Source: JAVVHH01 sp965199585 (GTDB lineage Bacteria; Pseudomonadota; Alphaproteobacteria; Acetobacterales; Acetobacteraceae). From it: a stretch of DNA of 64,000 nt. Every line of letters starts with the position of its first letter. The stretch's first letter is position 1. The stretch is taken from positions 2,604,001 through 2,668,000 of the forward strand of contig CBDASI010000002.1 in NCBI GenBank assembly GCA_965199585.1, in the 5' to 3' direction. Below the pieces are notes generated by a model. That model did not search any database. It was not told the DNA's origin and saw nothing but the letters and a program-made list of their open reading frames with translations. The translations under genes were made by a program, and so were the position numbers. Below, piece by piece: positions 16,654 through 24,095 of this stretch.

Positions 16654-17577
16654 CTAACAGACACTTAGCGGCCGACCGAGGATCCAACCTTCCCAGCGGT
16701 AGATCGCCGGGTCCGGCCGGTGATCGAGCGCCGGATCGCGGACAATCTGGAGCATGCGGAGGAGGCCGATCAGGCTGTCGAACTGATCCTCGCCATCGGC
16801 CGCGCTGCCGAAGCCGTCCTCGAGCTTGGCCGCAAGCGTGGCATCGGGCGTTGCGTTCAGAGCCTCAAGATGCGCGCCGAGGGCGACGGTGACGGTGCGG
16901 CGGTCGGATTGGCGCCGCTTGCTGCCCTTGAAGCCGAGTCCGAGCTGCCGCATCGCGTTGGCAGGGTAAGTTTCGGCGACGACGACGCGGCCGGGCTGCA
17001 GCAGGTCGGCGAGCGCGCCGTCGAACGGCCAAAGTGCCGGCGGCTCGGGCGCGTGTAGCGCCGGCAGCAGGAGGTCACGCCACAGACAGATCGCACCCTT
17101 GCCGACCTGATTGGCCCCGAGCGTCCAGAACATGGGCGATGCGGCGGGTTGCGGGCCGAGCTTGCGCTCGCATTGGCGCAGCAATTGCTCGCCCGCGGCG
17201 ATGCCGAGACGGCTCAGCAGGTCGTGGCGGCGGACGCCCGCGCGGGACAGCCGCGGATAGAACGGTCGCGCGAGCGAGATGTCGGCCGGGTCGTTACAAA
17301 CGTCGAAGAAGGTGGCTCCGTGCGTGAGTGCGCGGAGGAAATCGGGGAAATCGTCGTGCGGCGATGGATGATAAGCGTGCGGGAGGCCGATCGGTGCATC
17401 GACCCCCAGCGCCACCGGGGCCGGGTCGGCGCGGCGGCGCAGGCGGGCGAACAGCGTATCAAGCAGGCCGACCTTCTCGATCTCGACCGTCCAGCCGCTC
17501 CGCTGCGGGGTGGCGACGCACATCCAGCGTTTGGTGGCCGCCACGCTCCAGTCGGCGTGGGCCACCAGTGGGATCAA
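16654..17577 (-). CDS. DUF429-like protein, predicted RNase H-like fold
   Basis: A 307-residue cytosolic protein. The opening HADWSVAATKRWM, the middle VALGVDAPIGLP, and the late VAETYPANAMRQLG and EDQFDSLIGLLRML segments fit DUF429, a family predicted to adopt an RNase H-like nuclease fold with acidic active-site residues. Its substrate is unknown. The annotated start is a TTG at 17577 overlapping the stop of the small gene upstream (TTGA); a GTG at 17565 is an alternative. The next gene downstream on the strand is the flippase. Confidence 0.65.
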   Translation of the reverse strand: MIPLVAHADWSVAATKRWMCVATPQRSGWTVEIEKVGLLDTLFARLRRRADPAPVALGVDAPIGLPHAYHPSPHDDFPDFLRALTHGATFFDVCNDPADISLARPFYPRLSRAGVRRHDLLSRLGIAAGEQLLRQCERKLGPQPAASPMFWTLGANQVGKGAICLWRDLLLPALHAPEPPALWPFDGALADLLQPGRVVVAETYPANAMRQLGLGFKGSKRRQSDRRTVTVALGAHLEALNATPDATLAAKLEDGFGSAADGEDQFDSLIGLLRMLQIVRDPALDHRPDPAIYRWEGWILGRPLSVC

Positions 17578-17777
17578 AGCGGCTTGTGACCCCGATCGAT
17601 CAGGCGGCGGATCAGCCCCAGCTTCTTCGGCGGTGGCGGCGGGGCAGCCTGTTTGGCGACCTCCTCCTGTTGCTTGCGCTTCTCGTCCAGCCAGCCGTCG
17701 AGCGACTTGCCCGCCTTGGCGGCCCGCTTCTGTTCATAGGCGCGCTGGCCGTCGGTCATGCGCTTGGAGTCAGCCAT
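17574..17777 (-). CDS. 67-residue charged hypothetical protein
   Basis: A short protein rich in Lys, Gln and Glu with a predicted helical, coiled-coil-like middle (QRAYEQKRAAKAGKSLDGWL) and a PPPPP stretch before a basic tail. It has no signal peptide or membrane segment. The stop overlaps the TTG start of the DUF429 gene, which suggests coupling. It lies 49 bp after the permease gene of the ABC transporter, on the same strand. The family is unknown to me; the codon pattern and overlap are the main support. Confidence 0.55.
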   Translation of the reverse strand: MADSKRMTDGQRAYEQKRAAKAGKSLDGWLDEKRKQQEEVAKQAAPPPPPKKLGLIRRLIDRGHKPL

Positions 17778-17826
17778 CGGTTCCTCTGAGCTATCGCCGT
17801 CTCTCTGACAGGGCGCCCGCCCTGCA

Positions 17827-18588
17827 TCAAGAGCCCGCGCCATACCGCCGCAGCGCCCATGTCTCCAGCCGGCCGAGCGCGGCGTTGATGGCGATCCCGG
17901 CCACCGACAGCAGCGCCAGCGCGGCGAACATGCGCGGGATCTGTAGCCGGTAGCCGGCCTCCAGAATGCGGTAGGCCAGCCCCGACGCCACCCCGCCCGA
18001 CCCGGCGACGAACTCCGCCACCACCGCCCCCACCAGCGCCAACCCGCCCGAGACACGCAGCCCGGCCAGGAAGTAGGGTAACGCGGCCGGCACCCGCAGC
18101 AGCAGCAACGACCGCCACGTGCCGGCCCGATATAGCCGGAACAGGTCCCGCAACTCCGGCGAGGCCGCACCCAGCCCGGTCAACGTGTTGGCGAACACCG
18201 GGAAGAACGCCACGATCGTCGCGCAAACCACCAGCGAGGCGAACGGGTCCCCCACCCAAACGATGATCAAGGGCGCGATCGCCACCACCGGCGTCACCTG
18301 CAGCACGATCGCCCAGGGCAGGATCGCCGCCCGCGCCCACCGGCTGACGGCGATCGACGCTGCCAGGCCGACACCGAGCACGCAGCTGGCCAGGAGCGCG
18401 GCCAACGTGACCAGAAGCGTCGAGGCAAGCGATCCGAGCAACAGGGCAGGGGCGGCGGCAAACGCGGTCGCGATCGCGACCGGTCCCGGCACAATATAAG
18501 ACGGCACGCCGTAGACCCGGACCGCGATCTCCCACAGCGCCAGGAACAGGACCGCGAACAGCGCCGGCAAGACGCGGTCAGGTCGCAT
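17827..18588 (-). CDS. ABC transporter permease (SsuC/TauC/ThiX type)
   Basis: A 253-residue inner-membrane protein with about six hydrophobic helices and the cytoplasmic EAA-like loop (GTWRSLLLLRVPAALPYFLAG) of permeases in the nitrate/sulfonate/taurine/thiamine-precursor family. The ATG at 18588 overlaps the end of the ATPase gene by 11 bp; an upstream ATG at 18657 would enter that gene further. It works with the ATPase and binding protein encoded just upstream. This is the third gene of the SBP-ATPase-permease operon. Confidence 0.88.
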   Translation of the reverse strand: MRPDRVLPALFAVLFLALWEIAVRVYGVPSYIVPGPVAIATAFAAAPALLLGSLASTLLVTLAALLASCVLGVGLAASIAVSRWARAAILPWAIVLQVTPVVAIAPLIIVWVGDPFASLVVCATIVAFFPVFANTLTGLGAASPELRDLFRLYRAGTWRSLLLLRVPAALPYFLAGLRVSGGLALVGAVVAEFVAGSGGVASGLAYRILEAGYRLQIPRMFAALALLSVAGIAINAALGRLETWALRRYGAGS

Positions 18589-19306
18589 GCACCGCCCGAA
18601 GCGCGCGGGTGATCTCGGCGACCAGCGCGGCATAAGCCGGCGAGAGTCGGCGCTCATCCGGATCGTCCTCGTCCGACAGCGGGGAGGTGATCTCGGTGGC
18701 GACTCGTCCGGGCCGGGCCGACATCACGACGATCCGCCGCGCCAGGTAGGCCGCCTCGTAAATAGAGTGCGTCACGAAAACGACGCTGCCGCCGACGTCG
18801 CGCCAGAGCTGGCGCAGATCGGCCTGCAGCGTGTGCCGCGTGAACTCGTCCAAGGCGGCGAACGGCTCGTCGAGCAGCAGCAGCCGCGGCGCGGTCACGA
18901 CGGCGCGGGCCAGCGAGACCCGCATGCGCATGCCGCCGGACAGCTCGCGCGGCCGGGCCGACTCGAAGCCGGACAGGCCGACCCGGGCGAGCGCGGCCCG
19001 CGCCTCGGCTCGCCCGTCCTGTCCGTGTAGGCGGAAGGGCAGGCGGACGTTGTCGAGCGCGGATGCCCAGGGCAGCAGCGTCGGCTCCTGGAACACGACG
19101 CCCAGCTGCGGCGCGGCACCGTCCCAAGCGACACTCCCCCGATCCGGACGATCCAGCCCGGCGATCAGGCGCAGCAGCGTCGATTTGCCGCAGCCGGACG
19201 GGCCGAGCAAGGCGACGAAATCCTGCTCGCCAACCGCGAGCGTGACGTCCCGCAGCGCCTCCGTGCCGTTGGCGAAGCGGCGGTCGATCCCGTCGAGTCG
19301 CAGCAC
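18578..19306 (-). CDS. ABC transporter ATP-binding protein (SsuB/TauB/ThiZ type)
   Basis: A 242-residue nucleotide-binding domain with Walker A (GPSGCGKST), Q-loop (VVFQEPTLLPW), signature (LSGGMRMRVSLARA), Walker B (LLLLDEP) and H-loop (VFVTHSIYEA). It powers the adjacent permease. It starts 1 bp after the binding-protein stop and overlaps the permease, so the three are one operon. The family (SsuB/TauB) imports small sulfonates, taurine, nitrate or thiamine precursors. Confidence 0.92.
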   Translation of the reverse strand: MLRLDGIDRRFANGTEALRDVTLAVGEQDFVALLGPSGCGKSTLLRLIAGLDRPDRGSVAWDGAAPQLGVVFQEPTLLPWASALDNVRLPFRLHGQDGRAEARAALARVGLSGFESARPRELSGGMRMRVSLARAVVTAPRLLLLDEPFAALDEFTRHTLQADLRQLWRDVGGSVVFVTHSIYEAAYLARRIVVMSARPGRVATEITSPLSDEDDPDERRLSPAYAALVAEITRALRAVHAT

Positions 19307-19307
19307 G

Positions 19308-20291
19308 CTATTTCGGGCGCATCGACGCCCCGATACCCTTGTCGACGAACCGGAGCGTATAGGCGGCCGAGAGGTCGAGGTCGGGCCGGTAGAGCCCTTG
19401 CTGCAGCATCGAGTGGTAGAACTCGGCCCAGCGCGCTTCTGTCATCGCGCCGATGCCGAGCGTGCCGGCATCGCCGGAGTCGACGATGCCGCGCTCTTTC
19501 AACATGCGGCGGCCGAACTCGAGCAGCGCGTCGGTCATCTCGGGGTTGTCGGATTTGATCAGCGCGTCGGCGGGCGCCGGGTCGGTGTAGAGGTAGGAGT
19601 ACCAACCCTCGATCGACGCATCGAGGAAGCGCTGGATCAGGTCCGGATGGCTGGCGATCAGCTTGTCGCTGGTGCTGATGAGGCTGCCGTAGCCGCTGAA
19701 GCCGGCATCGGCGAGCAGCAGCACGACGGGCGCGAAGCCGGCCTGCTGCTCGATGGCGAAGGGCTCGGAGCCGAGATAACCCTGCTGGACCGCGCTCTTG
19801 TCGGCCAGAAACGGCGCGAGATTGAAGGTGTAAGGACGGATCTGGGCGTCGGTGTAACCGAAGCGTGCCTGCAGGAAGTGCCACCAGCCCGCGCGCGAAT
19901 CGGCGCCGATCATGATCGGCTTGCCGCGCAGAGCTTCGAAGCTGTCGTTTCCCTGGCCGGGATGCGCCAGCAGGATGGACGGATCCTTCTGGAACATCGC
20001 CGCGACGGCACGGAATGGTAGCTGCTCCTGCACGAAGTTCAGCGCCAGGAAGCTGTTGGACGAGAGCACGAAGTCGAGTCGCCCGGCGAGCAGGAGCTGG
20101 GTCTGGTTTACCTGCGGGCCACCTTGGCGGATGCTGACCTCGAGCCCGTGCCTGGCGTAAATGCCGGTCGCGACGGCCTGGTAATAGCCGCCGTACTCGG
20201 CTTCGGCCTTCCAATCCAACCCGAACGCCACCTTGTCGGCCGCGAGCGCCGGCCCGGCGAAGAGGAGCAGCATGGCCAACAAACGCAGCAT
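19308..20291 (-). CDS. ABC substrate-binding protein, NMT1/THI5-like
   Basis: A 327-residue periplasmic protein with a short signal peptide (MLRLLAMLLLFAGPALA, cleaved near residue 17). The segments FGLDWKAEAEYGGYYQAVA and SIRQGGPQVNQTQLLLAG are the NMT1/THI5-like signature. This subgroup includes binding proteins for thiamine pyrimidine precursors (ThiY), riboflavin (RibY) and related compounds; the GLDW/YGGYYQA blocks fit it better than the sulfonate subgroup. I see no TPP or FMN riboswitch ahead of the gene in the 75-bp spacer to the divergent DUF1491 gene. The exact ligand is unresolved. Confidence 0.85.
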   Translation of the reverse strand: MLRLLAMLLLFAGPALAADKVAFGLDWKAEAEYGGYYQAVATGIYARHGLEVSIRQGGPQVNQTQLLLAGRLDFVLSSNSFLALNFVQEQLPFRAVAAMFQKDPSILLAHPGQGNDSFEALRGKPIMIGADSRAGWWHFLQARFGYTDAQIRPYTFNLAPFLADKSAVQQGYLGSEPFAIEQQAGFAPVVLLLADAGFSGYGSLISTSDKLIASHPDLIQRFLDASIEGWYSYLYTDPAPADALIKSDNPEMTDALLEFGRRMLKERGIVDSGDAGTLGIGAMTEARWAEFYHSMLQQGLYRPDLDLSAAYTLRFVDKGIGASMRPK

Positions 20292-20366
20292 CGGACGCCG
20301 TCTCCAGAAGGTCACCCCACGATCCTGCACAGGATCGCGCCGGCGCGCCATGGTCGGAGCGCGCTG

Positions 20367-20702
20367 ATGGAAGAGCCGCGGATCAAGGTCGGGCTGTGGG
20401 TGCAGGCAGCGTTGCGCATGGGCGACATCGATGGGCGGCCCGGCGTGGTGGTGCGGCGCGGCGACCCGGATGCGGGCGGCATCCTGCTGGTACTGCGGCG
20501 GCGCGACGAGGTCAGCGTGCTCTCGCAAGTGCGGACCAGCACGGAGAGCGCTTGGATGCGGGCAACCGGGCCCGACCCGGTCGACGAGTCGACGGCCGAC
20601 GCCTACATCGCGCGTCAGGTCAAACGCGATCCGGACCTGTGGGTGGTCGAATTCACCGCGCCAGACTTGCTGCCGCCGTTCGAGACCAAGCTGGTTGGAT
20701 GA
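20367..20702 (+). CDS. DUF1491 family protein
   Basis: A 111-residue cytosolic protein. The GLWVQAALRMGDIDGRPGVV and DPDAGGILLVLRR blocks are typical of DUF1491, a small alphaproteobacterial family of unknown function. The C-terminal DPDLWVVEFTAPD matches its usual ending. It is divergent from the NMT1-type transporter. The ORF opens earlier, but the ATG at 20367 gives the family's normal length. Confidence 0.85.
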   Translation: MEEPRIKVGLWVQAALRMGDIDGRPGVVVRRGDPDAGGILLVLRRRDEVSVLSQVRTSTESAWMRATGPDPVDESTADAYIARQVKRDPDLWVVEFTAPDLLPPFETKLVG

Positions 20703-20925
20703 GGGTGACCGGCCGGGTTGCAGACGTTCACGGGCTTGTGTGTCAAATCTGCTCAGCTCCTTGTGGCCGATGCGCCACAGGGGGCATCGAAACCACCTTA
20801 TCCATCTCGCACTTGCGGCGGATGGTGGTATTGTCCTTTTCACCGAGAGGCGGGGGAGCGACTTACCAGCTGCCGAGCCCCCGGCTGCGTCGAACCGCAG
20901 AATTGAATTTTGAGGAGAGAAAGTT

Positions 20926-22110
20926 ATGAACCTCCGTAGCGCGCTACTCGCCGCCACGGTCCTGGCAGCGGCCCCGGTCGCGGCCCAGGCCCAAGCCGTC
21001 AGCGGCCTTTACATCGGCGCCGGCGCCGGTGCGAACTTCATGCAGGACCAGACCATCACCCGCACGACCTTCCCGCAGGTCGCGACCCCGGTTTCCGCAC
21101 TCAACCTCGGTGGTAACCGCGGCGTTAACATGGGCACCGGCTTCACCGGCGTCGTGAGCGTTGGTTACGGGCTGGGCAATGGTCTTCGCCTCGAAGTCGA
21201 AGGCGGCTTCATCCAGAACCGCTTCAAGAAAGTCGGCGGCAACGCCCAGGTCGGCGTCGCTAACTTCGGCGGCGACGAATACAAGTACACCGGCATGGTC
21301 AATGCCCTGTATGACATCGACCCGGCCGTGTTCGGCCTCGGCACCCTGCCGGTCATCCCATACGTCGGCGCCGGCGTCGGCTACGCTTGGGCCCAGCACA
21401 AGAATGCTCGCATCCTTGGCTTTGTCCCGGCCACCCCGGGCGTGAACACCCCGTTCGGCCAGTATCAGTTCCGCAGCAACGATGGCGAGGGTGACTTCGC
21501 TTACCAGGCCATCGCCGGTGTCGCGTTCCCGATCACTGCCATCCCCGGCCTGTCCCTCACGGCGGAATACCGCTTCATGGGCCTCGTCGGCGAGCGGACC
21601 TACACCTACCAGTATGCGTCGAACCGCCCGCAGCTCGGTGGTGGCGTGTCCACCCGTGCGAACGTTCGCTTTGACGACGATTATAACCACTCCGTGATGC
21701 TCGGCGTTCGTTACGCCTTCAACGCAGCGCCGCCGCCGCCGCCGGCCGCCCCGATCGCGGGCACGCCCACGCGTGAAATCGCGCGCACCTACCTCGTGTT
21801 CTTCGACTGGGACAAGTCTGATCTGACCCCGCGCGCCCGTCAGGTCGTTGCCGAGGCCGCTCAGGCGACCACCCGGACCCAGGTTACGCGGATCCAGGTC
21901 AACGGCTTCACCGATACGTCGGGCACGCCGCGCTACAACCAGGGCCTGTCGGTCCGTCGTGCGACCAGCGTTGCGAACGAGCTCGTTCGTGACGGCGTGC
22001 CGCGCAGCGCGATCTCCATCCAGGGCTTCGGTGAGACCCGCCTGCTGGTTCCGACCGCTAACGGTGTGCGCGAGCCGCAGAACCGTCGCGTCGAAATCAT
22101 CCTTCAGTAG
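20926..22110 (+). CDS. OmpA-family outer-membrane porin (copy 1)
   Basis: A 394-residue outer-membrane protein: signal peptide to about residue 23 (VAAQAQA), an eight-stranded OmpA-like beta-barrel domain (residues about 25-265), a proline linker (APPPPPAAP) and a C-terminal peptidoglycan-binding OmpA domain (about 285-394) ending in NRRVEIILQ. It links outer membrane and wall. AGGAG at 20913-20917 is a strong ribosome site. The 223-bp spacer upstream has no promoter that I would trust. It ends at a perfect hairpin and an intrinsic terminator, so it is monocistronic. Confidence 0.92.
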   Translation: MNLRSALLAATVLAAAPVAAQAQAVSGLYIGAGAGANFMQDQTITRTTFPQVATPVSALNLGGNRGVNMGTGFTGVVSVGYGLGNGLRLEVEGGFIQNRFKKVGGNAQVGVANFGGDEYKYTGMVNALYDIDPAVFGLGTLPVIPYVGAGVGYAWAQHKNARILGFVPATPGVNTPFGQYQFRSNDGEGDFAYQAIAGVAFPITAIPGLSLTAEYRFMGLVGERTYTYQYASNRPQLGGGVSTRANVRFDDDYNHSVMLGVRYAFNAAPPPPPAAPIAGTPTREIARTYLVFFDWDKSDLTPRARQVVAEAAQATTRTQVTRIQVNGFTDTSGTPRYNQGLSVRRATSVANELVRDGVPRSAISIQGFGETRLLVPTANGVREPQNRRVEIILQ

Positions 22111-22123
22111 TCGTCGGTGGACT

Positions 22124-22146
22124 CGGCTAGCCCTAGTGGCTAGCCG
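22124..22146. repeat. perfect 9-bp inverted repeat downstream of porin copy 1
   Basis: CGGCTAGCC (22124-22132) and GGCTAGCCG (22138-22146) are exact inverted repeats with a 5-base loop, 14 bp after the porin stop. It may stabilise the 3' end of the mRNA; the true terminator is 32 bp further on. No T-run follows. Confidence 0.6.
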
Positions 22147-22177
22147 GTTCCTCTGTCGCAACGGGCCTGTTACAAAG

Positions 22178-22206
22178 GGCTGGTCCAGCAACGGGCCAGC
22201 CTTTTT
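22178..22206 (+). terminator. Rho-independent terminator after porin copy 1
   Basis: GGCTGGTCC (22178-22186) and GGGCCAGCC (22193-22201) pair as a 9-bp stem with one G-U wobble and a 6-base loop, followed by TTTTT (22202-22206). It lies between the two porin genes, which are therefore separate transcription units. Confidence 0.88.
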
Positions 22207-22295
22207 GTTTGTCAAAGTTTTGGTAGACGGCAGTCTCTGAGTTTGATGGGTTTCATACAGGAAGCGTCGCTCTGAGCCGCTCGGAAGGGATCTAG

Positions 22296-23342
22296 ATGCA
22301 CCGTAGGAATTTGTTTGTCGCCTCGATCCTCGCGGGATCGCTCGGTGGCGTTGGCGCTGCCGTCGCTCAACCCGTGACCGGCCTTTATATCGGCGCCGTC
22401 GGTGGCGCCAACTTCAAGCAGCGTGAGCAAATTCGCGTCGCCTTACCTGCAGCGCCGGGACCGGCCTACGGCAGCAGCACCTTCAAGACCGGCTATGTCG
22501 GCATCGGCAGCGTCGGCTATGGTTTCGGCAACGGGCTTCGGCTCGAACTGGAAGGAAACTATCGCCGTAACGATTATGGCCGCGGTAGTGCCGCATTCCA
22601 GACCAGAGGCAGTGAAGAGAAATATGGCGCGATGTTTAACGCGCTGTTCGACCTGGACGTCGGCAGCCCATACGTCTACCCGTATGTCGGCGTGGGTGGC
22701 GGCTACGCGCGCATCCACCAAGACTTCAGCTATCGACTGCCGCCTTATTTCGGCACTCACGATGGTGACGATAACGGATTCGCATATCAAGCGATCGCCG
22801 GCTTGTCGTTCCCGATCGCACCGGTCGTAGGTCTGTCGGCCGTTGCTGAGTACCGATACTATGCGGTGGCAGGTGACCACAGCTACGGCGGCTATAAAAC
22901 CCGCGGTGATTACAATCATGCCCTGATGCTCGGGCTTCATTATGCCTTCAACGTCGTGCCGCCGCCGGCGCCTGCAGCCGCTGCAGCTGCGCCGGTTCCG
23001 GCCGCCGAGGCGGCGCGGACCTATCTGGTGTTCTTCGATTGGGACCGCTTCGACCTGACGCCGCGCGCGCGACAAGTCGTCGCCGAAGCGGCCCGCGCCA
23101 CCACGCGCACGCAGGTCACGCGTATCGAGGTCAACGGCTATACCGATGCATCCGGCACAGCCGCGTATAACCGGGGATTGTCGATGCGCCGTGCCCAGGC
23201 CGTGGCGAACGAGTTGGTGCGCAACGGTGTGCCGCGCGGTGCGATCGGAACGCAGGGCTTCGGCGAGACCAATCCGTTGATCCCGACGGCAGCGGGGGTT
23301 CGCGAGCCGCAGAACCGCCGGGTCGAAATCATCCTGCGGTAA
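22296..23342 (+). CDS. OmpA-family outer-membrane porin (copy 2)
   Basis: A 348-residue paralogue of the preceding porin. It has a signal peptide (to about GAAVAQ), a shorter barrel domain, a Pro/Ala linker and a C-terminal OmpA domain that is nearly identical to copy 1 (TYLVFFDWD, LTPRARQVVAEAA, QGFGET, EPQNRRVEI). The barrel halves share the GLYIGA opening and the YGNGLRLE-like block but differ in loops, as expected after duplication and surface-loop divergence. Transcription ends at the hairpin that follows. Confidence 0.9.
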   Translation: MHRRNLFVASILAGSLGGVGAAVAQPVTGLYIGAVGGANFKQREQIRVALPAAPGPAYGSSTFKTGYVGIGSVGYGFGNGLRLELEGNYRRNDYGRGSAAFQTRGSEEKYGAMFNALFDLDVGSPYVYPYVGVGGGYARIHQDFSYRLPPYFGTHDGDDNGFAYQAIAGLSFPIAPVVGLSAVAEYRYYAVAGDHSYGGYKTRGDYNHALMLGLHYAFNVVPPPAPAAAAAAPVPAAEAARTYLVFFDWDRFDLTPRARQVVAEAARATTRTQVTRIEVNGYTDASGTAAYNRGLSMRRAQAVANELVRNGVPRGAIGTQGFGETNPLIPTAAGVREPQNRRVEIILR

Positions 23343-23347
23343 CGACC

Positions 23348-23375
23348 CGGGCTCGCGCCGGCCAGCGCGAGCCCG
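23348..23375. terminator. 11-bp hairpin between convergent genes
   Basis: CGGGCTCGCGC (23348-23358) and GCGCGAGCCCG (23365-23375) form an 11-bp perfect stem with a 6-base loop. It sits 6 bp after the porin copy 2 stop and just before the end of the convergent exported-protein gene. A T-run appears 11 bp later on the plus strand, so termination from either side is plausible. Confidence 0.65.
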
Positions 23376-23381
23376 TCGAGC

Positions 23382-23900
23382 TTACTTTTTGTGGCGCGTC
23401 GTCGTGTGCGTCGTGTGCGTGCTGCTGGCGCGAGTCGTTCGTGCCGGCGTCGCTTCACACGACTGGAACGAGACTGGCTGGCCAGCGGCCCGTCCGGCAG
23501 CGTATTGGTCCAATTCGTTGCCGTTCTTTAGCGCCAGGACTTCCTTGAACACCTGCTCGTTGTGTGAACAGAACAGGCTACCGTCCTTCTGGCTGGCATC
23601 GGCATTCGCATTGGCCAGCAACGTGACGTATTCGTCGTGCCGTTTTTGGCTGTTCCGGCCATAGGTCCGCGAGAAATAGCTGCTTGTGGTCCGCTCGTCT
23701 GCGTTTAGCTCGGATTTGAACTTGGTGATGAACGCGTTGTATTCCGTGTCGTTCTTGCAGGTCAGTGTCTGCACCATCAACTGCGTCTTTAGCGCCGCCA
23801 CGTCGAGCGCATCGCGGTCGGCCGGCGACACACAGACGGCGCCGGCCGCATGACTGGCGAGCAACCCGGCGGCCACCAGGCCGGAAATCAACATCCGCAT
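23382..23900 (-). CDS. small exported protein with conserved cysteines
   Basis: A 172-residue secreted protein. The N-terminal MRMLISGLVAAGLLASHAAG is a clear signal peptide with cleavage near residue 20. The mature part is helical and charged and has Cys residues at 23, 48, 111 and 148, which could form disulfides in the periplasm. The C-terminal 20 residues are a low-complexity Thr/His/Arg tail (THTTHTTTRH). I do not recognise the family. The ATG at 23900 is favoured by the signal peptide; longer in-frame starts add no conserved sequence. Confidence 0.65.
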   Translation of the reverse strand: MRMLISGLVAAGLLASHAAGAVCVSPADRDALDVAALKTQLMVQTLTCKNDTEYNAFITKFKSELNADERTTSSYFSRTYGRNSQKRHDEYVTLLANANADASQKDGSLFCSHNEQVFKEVLALKNGNELDQYAAGRAAGQPVSFQSCEATPARTTRASSTHTTHTTTRHKK

Positions 23901-24095
23901 CGTATTCTCCTTGCGAGACGAGATCCCAGCCTCGTCATCCTGCGGCTGAGGTAAACCGGCTAGCGCGTGGAAATGCAACCGAAATGGCGTTTTACAACGT
24001 CGCTTCTCCGATCGATGTGGCCGCGACCTCTTTCCTCTCGCCATCGCAGCCGTCATGCTGGGATTTGTATCCGCGACGATGTTTGGACGCTTAAA

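Noticed and set aside
20292..20366. TPP or FMN riboswitch ahead of the NMT1-type transporter
   Set aside because: The conserved riboswitch core elements are not seen and the spacer appears too short.
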